Below are positions 21,193 through 29,488 of a DNA stretch of 33,769 bases, one piece after another (the stretch's first letter is position 1; every line of letters starts with the position of its first letter). This DNA is from Deferrisomatales bacterium (GTDB lineage: Bacteria; Desulfobacterota; Deferrisomatia; Deferrisomatales; Deferrisomataceae). The notes below the pieces were generated by a model that saw only the letters and a program-made list of their open reading frames with translations, was not told where the DNA came from and did not search any database. The position numbers and the translations under genes were made by a program. The DNA lies in NCBI GenBank assembly GCA_024277875.1, contig JAJRUI010000070.1, positions 1 through 33,769 on the forward strand. Direction: 5' to 3'.

Positions 21193-24100
21193 TCAGGGCT
21201 GTTCGGGGGACCAGGACGCCCGCCGCCAAACCATGGCCTCCACGGACGGGATGTCGGCCAGTTCTTCTACGGACCACCCGTACCCCACATCCTCGAGGGA
21301 GCCGCCCTGGCCCAAGAGGTCGCGCACGAACGCGTCGTAGCCACCGCCCAGGGAAAGACAGGTGACCTGGGCGGACACGTCCAGGAGTTCCGACGCGGCC
21401 GGATACTCCATCGGGTCGCCCCACTCGCTCCCCACCACCGACGCGTCCACCGGGTACGGAACGACGACCGAGGTGATCGAACCGCCGGTCAGGTAGTTGC
21501 CCGACCGGTACCGGTCCGCCCACCCGTCGCCGTCCGCGTCGAGCCCCGCCGAGAAGGCGACGAAGCACGCGTCTGCGCCGGTCGCCGCGTACGACACGGT
21601 GACGGTCTGCGCGTCCGTGTCCACCGCGATGGACGGCCCATCTACAGAGACGGGGAGCCCGGGCGCAGCGAGATCGAGGGGGTTCGGAAACTCGGCAGCG
21701 GCCCATGACCGGTAGAACCCGGGGCCGTTCGCCGTGGTGTCACCGTCGAACAGCACCCGCACCCGGTCCGCGTCCGCCAAGCCCAGGAGGCCGTCCAGCC
21801 CGGGCCTGTTCTCGGAGATACCCCGGGACCCCTCGACGAACGTGCCCGAAGCGCCCGCCACCTCGAGGTAGATCGTCCCCTGGGGCGCGTTCGACAGTTC
21901 CAGGGTCCCCGTATCCGACACCCCGTCCAGGCTCACGACCACCACCGGGTCGTCCCCGGCCACGGCCGTGCCCTCCACCGGAACGACCGCGGTCCAGGTC
22001 AGGTCGGCCGTGGTCATCCGGAACGAGAAGCGGTAGTCCGCCCCGGGCACCACGGGAATCTCGTGACGCCCCTCCGCGTCCGTGGGCAGTTGCGTCACGC
22101 TGCCGAACCGCAACGCGACCCCGTCCACGACCACGGCCACGTCGGACAGCTCTGCGGACATACCCGAGGGTGGGACCACCTCCACCGGCTTGAGCCCAAC
22201 CTCCTCGGCCGAACCAAGGGAGATCGTCGCCGACGCAGAACGCGCGAACCCCGCGTACGTGTACACGCAGGTGGTGACGTCCTCCGGATCCCGGTCCCCA
22301 AGCAGGGCGATCAGGTGCAGGGTATCGTCCGTCGACAGGGCGGAACTGGACGGGTACAGGGCCGTCGTGTCCACCGGGTCAGCCGTGCTCCAGGTACCAA
22401 ACGACTGGGCCCAGTCCCCGTATACCAGCGCGCCGCACTCGTACGCCTGGCCGAACGCCGCCGTGTGCGCCAGGGCGTCCGTCTCGTACACCTCCACGGC
22501 CACGTCATAGGTCCCGGAACTGGTGAGCATCACCATGGTGTCGAACACGTCGCCCCAGCGCTCCCCGTGATAGCCGTAGAACGCCGGGCCGGTGAACGCC
22601 AACTGGGGCGCGAGGTCCACGATGGTCATCGCGTCCCCGGACAGGTCGTCCAGTGGGCTCCGGGCAAAGGACATCCCGCCGCCGTGGGACAGGTAGTCGG
22701 CCAGGTCCGCGAAGTCCACGGGCTCTCCCAGCCCGTCGGCCCGCAATTCGTTGAACGCGACCACGATCCCCGTGGCGTCCGGGTCCAGCACGTACACCGT
22801 GGCCTCGCCGGCCGTCGTCTGGCCCGCGTCGTCGGTCACCTCGACCCGCAGGGTGTAAGTACCGGGGGTGTCGAACGTGTGGGCCAGGGTGGCCCCGGTC
22901 CCCACGGCCTCCCCGTCCAGGAACCACGCGTATGCCTCCACCTCGCCGTCGTCCGTGGCAGACGCCGTGGCCGTGACCGACAGGGGAGCGACCCCGGAAC
23001 CGGGCTGCACCGTGAGGGAGGAGACCACCGGGGGGCGGTCCCGCACGTCCACGGTCACGCTGGCCATGTCGGCCAGGCCGCCCGCGTCGGTCACCTCCAC
23101 GCGGACGGTGTGGCTGCCCTCGGCGGTGAATTCGTGGCTGAACGCGGCATCAGTCCCCGCGTCCACCGGCTCTCCGTCCACGAACCACCGGTACCGGAGC
23201 ACCTCGCCGTCGCGGGCGTCCGGGTCGATCGCGTCCACGGTGAACGCGACCGTCACCGGCGGCCGACCCGAACTCGGGTCGGCGTCGAAGGCGGTGATCT
23301 CCGGGGGGTCGGCCGTAACCACCACCGGCCCGTACGACTCGGTGGCCGTCATCCCCCGGTCGTCCTCCACCGTCACCTCGACCGTGTAGGACCCAGGCAG
23401 GACGAACGTCCACGCCGCGGCCAGGGGATCCTCGGCGGGAACCGGCCGGAACCCGTCCGCCGGCCCGCCGGTGACGGACCAGCGCACGCGGGTCACCGTG
23501 ACACCGTCCGGCACCGCCGCGGACACCTGGAACAGGTCCCCGGCCCGCAGGCCGTCCCCGGCGCCCGCGTCGAGCGCAACCGGCACCGGGTCGTACACCT
23601 GGAACGAGACCTCCCGCGCCACCGTGTGGGCCGTGGTCTCCTGGTTGTTTTGGATCTCGACCCGCACCGTGTGCTCTCCGGCGTCGCCGAAAGTGTGGCG
23701 GAACTCGGTCGCAGTGAACTCGCCCTGGCCGGCCCCGTCCACGAACCACCGATACCGCATCTCCGCGCCCTCGGGAGCCGACAGGTCCTCGACGCTGAAC
23801 ACCACCTCGTCGCCCGACAGGAGCCACCCGCCGCCGGCCAGGAACCGGTCCGCCGCCGCGCCGTCCACGTACAGTTCCCCGTCGAACGGCGCGGTCACCT
23901 CGATCACCTGGGAGAACCGGGCGCTCATGCCCCGTTCGTCCTGGGCCACCACCGACACCGTGTAGCTTCCGGGCCGGTCCACGGCCAGGGGAATGGCGCC
24001 CCCGGCGGGGAGTTCCTCTTCGACGGAGAGGTACTCCCCCCACCACCACATGGTGCCGGACCGGTACACCACCGAGTAGGTGCCGGACGCGATGGTGCCG

Positions 24101-27100
24101 CCCCCTTCCACGTACCCCTCTGGTCCGTTGTCGCTGACCACCGCCACGGTGACCTGAACCGGGTCGCCGCCGTCGGGCGGCAGTTCCACCACGGCCCCGT
24201 CCGTTGGGACGGACTCCCCGCCCACCGCCACCTCGAACCGCAGGGGCGCGAGCACGTGCACCGTGGCCTGGAGTTCGGTCTCTAGTCCCGCGGCGTCCAC
24301 GGCCCGGAACTTCAGCGCGTAGTCGCCGGGCTCCGCGTAAGCGCACGAGCCCACCCCCCACGCGGTGGAGGCGGACGCCGGCTCCGACCCGTCGCCGCAG
24401 TCGAGTTCAAAGTGGTCCAGGTCGCCGTTGGGATCGGTGAAGTACACATGCCTCGCCGGCCAAAAACCGCTGTCCTTGGACACCACGTACTCGTCCTTCA
24501 ACCCGCCCCACTGCGGTTCGGGCGGCAGGGGGTTCGGACGGATCACCACGGTGGTCGTGGCCCGGTCCGCTTGCCCCCCGCTGTCCAGCACGGTCCCGGT
24601 CAGCATACACTGGATGGTTCCCTCGAGGAGCCGGATGGCCGGCTCCGTGTTCAGGGCCCAAGAGCCGTCCTCCTCGGGGGCGAGGCCCAGCCCGTACCAC
24701 CGTCCGTCATCGCTCTCACAGGCCGCGTACACGTACCGCTGCCGAATATCGTCGTCCCCGTCCGGATCGGTGGCGGACACCGCCACCGCCACCGGGGTTC
24801 CGGCCTTCACAGCGTCCGGGGTCGCGGTGAACGCGGTGATCTCGGGCGGGCTGTTCTGGACCTGGATCGTGAGGGTCGCCGTGTAGGGCTGGACCGAGTC
24901 GTCCCCCTCCACCCGCGCGGTCACCCGGAGCGTGTAATACCCGATCTCGGTGGACGCGCCGGCACTGAACACGTACGACGGGCCCGTTGCCTCGTCCACG
25001 GGCACAGACTCGTCGTTCGGCCACCCCTTGTACAGGGCGTACGAGAAGCTCGGCTCCCGGCCCGACAGGGTGGCCAGCCAGTCCAGGGGCGTCACCTCTT
25101 GGGTCTCTCCCCGCCGGACCGCCGTCCGCCACGGCGCGCTGCCGTACTGCACGATGATCCGGTCCGATACCGGGATCTCCCCCAGGTCCACCACGCCGTC
25201 ACCGGCGGTTGCGTACCTGTAAAACTGGAAGTTGGGGATCTGGTACGGCACGCTCCGGCTCTCGCTGTACCACGTGATCTGGCCGGTAATGCGGCCGTCG
25301 GGGCCGGTGCTGAACTCCTGGCCCGCAATCACGACCTTGACGTTGGGCAAGGGGTCGCCGTTTTCGCTCAACACCCTGCCGGTGACCTCGAGGTTGGGCT
25401 GGATGTCCAGGGTAAACGTCCCCAGGTTGAGCACCGGGGCCTGGGCGCTGCCCGCCCCGAACGACGCAATCGCGGGCAGCGGGATGTACGAAGCGTCCAC
25501 CCCCAAGTCGGACCGGCCCTCCAGGGGAACCCAGTCCGTCCCGTCGTAGTACTCGAGCATCATCGCGCCGCCGCCGCCCACCAGCGCGGGCTTGCCGGCC
25601 CAGTCCTCAAGCTCGTGGAACGTCCCGTCCGGGTCGAAGTATCCCCACTGGTACCGGAGCATGCGGGACGCGCCGAACAGGGCCCCGGACACCTCGTCGT
25701 ACGTGTACAGGACCTCCCGGGCCACGTCCTCCACGGCGGCCGCTTCCTCTTCCGACGTCGCGGGGGTGGGCATGGTGAGCGGCGCCGGCCGCCGAACCCG
25801 GGCCGCCCGACCCAGCCGGCCTCCGGCGGTGGTGGCCGCGCTCTTGATGTCCTCCATCGCGTCCCGGAACTGCGAGGCCAGATCCCAGTAGGCGGACCAA
25901 CTGCCCGCTCCCCGCTTGTACGCCCGGTACGCTTCGAGGGCCTGTGAACCCAGGGCCTTGGCCGTGCCCACCTTGCCCGCGATATCCTGCAACTCGCTCG
26001 CAGCCCCGCCGGTGTTGACCGCGATGTCCAGGAACTCGATCCCCTTGCCGGCCGCGTATTCGAAGTTGAGGTTGCGGGGGTCGTAGGTCTCCACCGCGAT
26101 CTGCATCAGGAACGCCACGGCCTTCTTCGCGTCGGTGGACCGGTTGACCGTTTCGGCCGCGGCCGCGATCGCGCCCTTGCACAGGTCGGGGACCTTGCTG
26201 CAATCGAGCCCTTCGGTGTTGATGAACGCGTCGGTGATCTCCTTGTTCCGGAAGATCGCCATGATGCCGCGCTTGAGTTCGTCGGTCTCGCCAGCAATGT
26301 CGTCGCGTTGCTGCTCCTCGTACCGCCGGAGCGCCTCGACCAGGCCCGTCATCACGTCGGGGTTCTTCGCGTTCATGACGCCATAGAGCAGCGACGCCCG
26401 CTCCTCCTTGGTCAACGTGCGGTCCAGGAGCCGCCGGATGATGCTGTCAAACGTCTTGCTGCGATACGCGTGGAGGTTGCGCCGGCCCTTCCGGTCCCGG
26501 CGCCCGCGGTTGGAGTAGTCCGTCACGTCCGGGCCCGACCGGGACCGGATCCGGACCGAGACGTTGTCGATCCCGTCGTCGTCGCCGCCCGGACTCGACA
26601 GGTCGAAGTTGAAGCTGCTCGACCGCCACGCCCGGTCGCAGTTCCAGGTGGTGAAATGGTGCACCGTGCCCACCCCGTACAACGGCGTCCACGCGGACTG
26701 CCCGCTGGCCATCTGCGCCACTTCGTCCGCGGCAACCCGGTTGCCGTATGCGTCCTCCAGCACCCCGTACGCAGGCTCCCCGTCGGCCGTGCGGTGCATG
26801 CGCCAGATACCGGCCGGCTCGTCGTAGTAGAACAGCGGAATCTCGAACGCGTCGGTCCCGGGATCCTCGTCCACCAGGCCGTCCAGGGCCTCCTCGGGGA
26901 TCGCGATGCGGATCTGGATCTCCCGGCTCCGGTCGTTGGGATCGGTCATGAGCGGGTTGCCCAGCTCGTCGGTCAACGACATCTCCGACGCGGCATAGGT
27001 GGACAGCATGTCCACCGCGCTGTCCCCGTCGCCAGATGCCCGGAACCCGCCGGGCATCGCGTCGGGGTCGTTCACCGTGTCCAGGTACGCCACGCTCGCG

Positions 27101-27819
27101 TACAGCCGTCCGGTATCCGCGGGAAGATTCAGCCCCCGCAGGGAAAAGCTCATCCGGGCCAGTTCCTCCCGTTCACCGTCCGGAGCCGCCGGGGCCTCCC
27201 CCAGCACGGTGCGCGCCGAACGGCGGCCGGTGGCCGGGTTGCGCACCAGGCTCACGGTCACCACCTGGTCCGCGTCGATGGTCTTCCGGCCGGCCCGGGC
27301 CGGGGTGGCCGAGATCCCGCCCAGGTCCACCGCGGAGACGGCCCCTTCGGACAGGACGGGATCCAGCAGAACCGAGGTCTCCAGGGCCTCGTACCGCCGG
27401 ATGAACTTGCTGTACCCGGGCTTCTCGATCCGGAGTTCCGCGAGCTTTCCGGCGGCATCGGACGGCAGGGAGAGCGAAAACCCGCCGCCGTCCTGGGCCC
27501 GGGTGGCGAACACCTCGGTTCCCGGGTCGAACGCGCCGTCGCCGTCCAGGTCCACGGACACGCTGACGGCGCAGTCCGAAACCCCGGAGAGTTCGGACCG
27601 GGCCACGCGGGCCTCGCCGGCGCTGGACAGGTTGCGCACCGTCCCGGAGACGACCACGCGCTCGGCAATGGCGCCGTCGTCCCCACCACCGCCCCCTCCC
27701 CCGCCACCGCCGCACCCCGGCAGGGCCAGGAACAGGGCCAAGGACCATGCGAGAACCGCCGGACTCGGGGCTCTGAAAAAAGAAACGTCGCCCGTGCACA
27801 GTCGCTTGCAAAAACCCAT
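21193..27819 (-). CDS. Giant multidomain lipoprotein with tandem PKD/Ig-like domains
   Basis: 2208 residues from the ATG at 27819, preceded by GGGAGG; the frame is open to 27993, but that extension crosses a terminator-like hairpin and has no Shine-Dalgarno. The signal peptide ends in a lipobox LPGC (Cys36), followed by ten glycines. Next comes a beta-rich part with the calcium-type loop DLDGDGAFD (about 93), an alpha-helical part (about 430-690), a carboxypeptidase-regulatory-like fold (about 810, GRVLSENGDPLPN), and about eight PKD/Ig-like repeats (about 880-1676, such as YRWFVDGE..HTVRVEV). A unique C-terminal part holds DADGDGWADRYRSG. No enzyme motif or transmembrane helix is visible after the signal. 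It is likely tethered to the outer membrane and may bind surfaces or glycans; the function is unknown. It is divergent from the TM-LuxR gene and convergent with gatB. Confidence 0.85.
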   Translation of the reverse strand: MGFCKRLCTGDVSFFRAPSPAVLAWSLALFLALPGCGGGGGGGGGGDDGAIAERVVVSGTVRNLSSAGEARVARSELSGVSDCAVSVSVDLDGDGAFDPGTEVFATRAQDGGGFSLSLPSDAAGKLAELRIEKPGYSKFIRRYEALETSVLLDPVLSEGAVSAVDLGGISATPARAGRKTIDADQVVTVSLVRNPATGRRSARTVLGEAPAAPDGEREELARMSFSLRGLNLPADTGRLYASVAYLDTVNDPDAMPGGFRASGDGDSAVDMLSTYAASEMSLTDELGNPLMTDPNDRSREIQIRIAIPEEALDGLVDEDPGTDAFEIPLFYYDEPAGIWRMHRTADGEPAYGVLEDAYGNRVAADEVAQMASGQSAWTPLYGVGTVHHFTTWNCDRAWRSSSFNFDLSSPGGDDDGIDNVSVRIRSRSGPDVTDYSNRGRRDRKGRRNLHAYRSKTFDSIIRRLLDRTLTKEERASLLYGVMNAKNPDVMTGLVEALRRYEEQQRDDIAGETDELKRGIMAIFRNKEITDAFINTEGLDCSKVPDLCKGAIAAAAETVNRSTDAKKAVAFLMQIAVETYDPRNLNFEYAAGKGIEFLDIAVNTGGAASELQDIAGKVGTAKALGSQALEAYRAYKRGAGSWSAYWDLASQFRDAMEDIKSAATTAGGRLGRAARVRRPAPLTMPTPATSEEEAAAVEDVAREVLYTYDEVSGALFGASRMLRYQWGYFDPDGTFHELEDWAGKPALVGGGGAMMLEYYDGTDWVPLEGRSDLGVDASYIPLPAIASFGAGSAQAPVLNLGTFTLDIQPNLEVTGRVLSENGDPLPNVKVVIAGQEFSTGPDGRITGQITWYSESRSVPYQIPNFQFYRYATAGDGVVDLGEIPVSDRIIVQYGSAPWRTAVRRGETQEVTPLDWLATLSGREPSFSYALYKGWPNDESVPVDEATGPSYVFSAGASTEIGYYTLRVTARVEGDDSVQPYTATLTIQVQNSPPEITAFTATPDAVKAGTPVAVAVSATDPDGDDDIRQRYVYAACESDDGRWYGLGLAPEEDGSWALNTEPAIRLLEGTIQCMLTGTVLDSGGQADRATTTVVIRPNPLPPEPQWGGLKDEYVVSKDSGFWPARHVYFTDPNGDLDHFELDCGDGSEPASASTAWGVGSCAYAEPGDYALKFRAVDAAGLETELQATVHVLAPLRFEVAVGGESVPTDGAVVELPPDGGDPVQVTVAVVSDNGPEGYVEGGGTIASGTYSVVYRSGTMWWWGEYLSVEEELPAGGAIPLAVDRPGSYTVSVVAQDERGMSARFSQVIEVTAPFDGELYVDGAAADRFLAGGGWLLSGDEVVFSVEDLSAPEGAEMRYRWFVDGAGQGEFTATEFRHTFGDAGEHTVRVEIQNNQETTAHTVAREVSFQVYDPVPVALDAGAGDGLRAGDLFQVSAAVPDGVTVTRVRWSVTGGPADGFRPVPAEDPLAAAWTFVLPGSYTVEVTVEDDRGMTATESYGPVVVTADPPEITAFDADPSSGRPPVTVAFTVDAIDPDARDGEVLRYRWFVDGEPVDAGTDAAFSHEFTAEGSHTVRVEVTDAGGLADMASVTVDVRDRPPVVSSLTVQPGSGVAPLSVTATASATDDGEVEAYAWFLDGEAVGTGATLAHTFDTPGTYTLRVEVTDDAGQTTAGEATVYVLDPDATGIVVAFNELRADGLGEPVDFADLADYLSHGGGMSFARSPLDDLSGDAMTIVDLAPQLAFTGPAFYGYHGERWGDVFDTMVMLTSSGTYDVAVEVYETDALAHTAAFGQAYECGALVYGDWAQSFGTWSTADPVDTTALYPSSSALSTDDTLHLIALLGDRDPEDVTTCVYTYAGFARSASATISLGSAEEVGLKPVEVVPPSGMSAELSDVAVVVDGVALRFGSVTQLPTDAEGRHEIPVVPGADYRFSFRMTTADLTWTAVVPVEGTAVAGDDPVVVVSLDGVSDTGTLELSNAPQGTIYLEVAGASGTFVEGSRGISENRPGLDGLLGLADADRVRVLFDGDTTANGPGFYRSWAAAEFPNPLDLAAPGLPVSVDGPSIAVDTDAQTVTVSYAATGADACFVAFSAGLDADGDGWADRYRSGNYLTGGSITSVVVPYPVDASVVGSEWGDPMEYPAASELLDVSAQVTCLSLGGGYDAFVRDLLGQGGSLEDVGYGWSVEELADIPSVEAMVWRRASWSPEQP

Positions 27820-27869
27820 GTTCCAAACCTCCCTGCGTCGAGTGGCGAACACAAACACCCATTTTCCAG

Positions 27870-27895
27870 AAAAAAAGAGGACGGCCCGGCCGCCC
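27870..27895 (-). terminator. Attenuator-like hairpin plus T-run in the leader of the giant lipoprotein gene
   Basis: On the minus strand GGGCGG, loop CCGGG, CCGTCC (six pairs including one G-T), then TC and seven T. It lies 51-77 nt upstream of the start codon and therefore inside the leader, not at a gene end. A downstream GGGAGG ribosome site follows. Confidence 0.5.
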
Positions 27896-27954
27896 AGACC
27901 GGGGCAGACAGAGCCTACATCGCCACAGATCCCTCCCCACTTGAAGTCGTACGG

Positions 27955-27998
27955 CCTGTCATACAGGCAAGATCGTGTCGTCAGCCCTGTCATACGGG
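27955..27998. promoter_or_regulatory. Two direct-repeated dyad sites in the divergent control region
   Basis: CCTGTCATACAGG (27955-27967) is a perfect dyad with a 3-nt centre; CCTGTCATACGGG (27986-27998) is the same with one mismatch. Start-to-start distance is 31 bp, close to three helical turns, so a protein would contact the same DNA face at both. They lie between the lipoprotein and TM-LuxR genes. Confidence 0.6.
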
Positions 27999-28024
27999 CG
28001 CTGGAACCGTGTGAAAACGGGGGG

Positions 28025-28053
28025 TTGAACCGGTAAAGATTCTCGTGTATTTT
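28025..28053 (+). promoter_or_regulatory. Promoter of the TM-LuxR gene
   Basis: TTGAAC (28025-28030), 17-bp spacer, TATTTT (28048-28053). The predicted transcription start coincides with the ATG at 28060, suggesting a leaderless mRNA. Confidence 0.5.
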
Positions 28054-28059
28054 CCGTAA

Positions 28060-29325
28060 ATGTGCCGGACTATCCCTCCTTTCGTGCCGTTCGGGGCGTT
28101 CGTGTCGTGGCTACTCGTGTTCCCAATGGGCGGCCCCCTCCTGTCCTTCCCCACTGGAGCACCCCCTCCGCCCGTGTACGCGTTCCTCGTCCCCCACGCC
28201 GCGGCGCTCCTGTGTCTGGGCCGTTTCGGTGGCGTCCGGCGGGCCCTGGCCGGGCTGTCGACCACCGGCGGGCTGGCCGCCACCGTCCTGACCCTCGGGT
28301 ACGGGATGGTGCCGGCGGCCGGGGCAGCTGGGTTGTGCGTGCTGGGGCTGGCGAGCGCTCCCCTGAGCGTGCGGGTCGCCGCCGGGCTGGGGACTGCGCG
28401 AAGCCCGATGCGGGCGGCCCTCTACGGGCTGGTGGCAGCCAACGTCGCGTTCCTGTTGTGGCAGTGGGTCCCCGGCGGCAGCCTGGTGCACCGGGCCCTT
28501 GCCACGACCATGGTTCTGGGGGCGGTGGCGACGGCCCCTGCCCTCCATCCCCCCACCCGGGCCGGACGGCCGGCGGCGTTCAACCGTTACGTGGCTTTCC
28601 TGTTCGCGGCGAACGGGCTCAACGGGCTCGCCTACGCCCGGTTGTATCCGGCCTACGAAGCCGTCGCGGTCCTCCCCGGCCTCGAGGTCGCGGGGTACGC
28701 AGCGGCCGCGTGGGCCGCGTACCGGTTGCTCGCCGGCAGGACCAAGCCGATGGTCGTGTGCAGCGTGATGTGCGGCTTCGCCTCTGCAGCCCTGTTCCGC
28801 ACCGGACAGCCGGATCTCGTCCAGGCCAGCATGGTGCTGATGCAGATCTCGTCGGGCTTCATGGACATGCTCGTCCTGGTGGTGTGCCTGTCCCATCCGG
28901 ACCCGGCCCGGGGGTTCGGGATCGGCCTGGGCGCTGTGTGCGCCGGGCTGTCCGTGGGTTCGTCGGGAGCGGCCCACCTGTTGCCGGCCGGCACGGAGTC
29001 CGTCCCGTTGGCAGGGGCGTTCTTCCTGGTCGTGGCCGGGCTCGTCCTCTACGTCGGCGAGCAGTCCCAGGAGCCGGGCGACGGCAACGAACGCCCGCCG
29101 GTGGACGCCGGCCAGAACCCCCTCCCCCGGCTGGAGGTCCCCCTTTCTCCGCGCGAACGGGAGGTGCTCACCTTGCTCTTGGGGGGCGCCAGTACCCGGG
29201 TCATGGCCAGCCGGCTGGGGATTTCCCCGTCCTCCGTCCAGACCTACACGCGGCGGATCTACACCAAAGCCGGGGTGGAGACCCGGGGTGACCTGCTGGA
29301 CCTCGTGGCCGCCCTGGATCTGTAA
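28060..29325 (+). CDS. Membrane-embedded LuxR-type transcriptional regulator
   Basis: 421 residues. Residues 1 to about 335 are strongly hydrophobic with roughly nine or ten predicted transmembrane segments rich in Ala, Gly, Leu and Val. A Pro-rich linker (about 336-360) leads to a LuxR/GerE-type helix-turn-helix (about 363-421): LSPREREVLTLLLGG, then the recognition helix region GISPSSVQTYTRRIYTKAGV. Similar proteins with an integral-membrane sensor joined directly to a LuxR domain exist, but their signals are mostly unknown. ATG 28060 has no Shine-Dalgarno; GTG at 28084 or 28102 is possible. It is divergent from the giant lipoprotein gene, with paired dyads between them, so it most likely controls that gene and itself. 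The signal cannot be read from the sequence. Confidence 0.82.
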   Translation: MCRTIPPFVPFGAFVSWLLVFPMGGPLLSFPTGAPPPPVYAFLVPHAAALLCLGRFGGVRRALAGLSTTGGLAATVLTLGYGMVPAAGAAGLCVLGLASAPLSVRVAAGLGTARSPMRAALYGLVAANVAFLLWQWVPGGSLVHRALATTMVLGAVATAPALHPPTRAGRPAAFNRYVAFLFAANGLNGLAYARLYPAYEAVAVLPGLEVAGYAAAAWAAYRLLAGRTKPMVVCSVMCGFASAALFRTGQPDLVQASMVLMQISSGFMDMLVLVVCLSHPDPARGFGIGLGAVCAGLSVGSSGAAHLLPAGTESVPLAGAFFLVVAGLVLYVGEQSQEPGDGNERPPVDAGQNPLPRLEVPLSPREREVLTLLLGGASTRVMASRLGISPSSVQTYTRRIYTKAGVETRGDLLDLVAALDL

Positions 29326-29442
29326 CTCCTGGCAGAGCAGTCGCCGGCCCCTGTTCGCTCCCCGCGCAGAAGACCGGGGGGCCCGCAGCCGCACAGGCCT
29401 TCGGCTGGCGCCTCGTTCCCTGGAGCGGAATCGGGCCGGTGT

Positions 29443-29451
29443 GGTAGAGTT
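29443..29451 (+). promoter_or_regulatory. Possible extended -10 promoter of mtnA
   Basis: TGGTAGAGT: a TGn extension before TAGAGT. No good -35 at the right distance, which fits the extended -10 class. It lies 38 nt before the mtnA start in the 163-bp gap after the LuxR gene. Confidence 0.35.
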
Positions 29452-29488
29452 CAAGCCACCGCCTTCACCCGACCCAGGAGCCCCTGCC

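Noticed and set aside
27820-27993. 58-residue N-terminal extension of the giant lipoprotein
   Set aside because: It would put charged residues and the T-rich terminator-like region before the signal peptide. The ATG at 27819 has GGGAGG and gives a normal lipoprotein signal of 35 residues.
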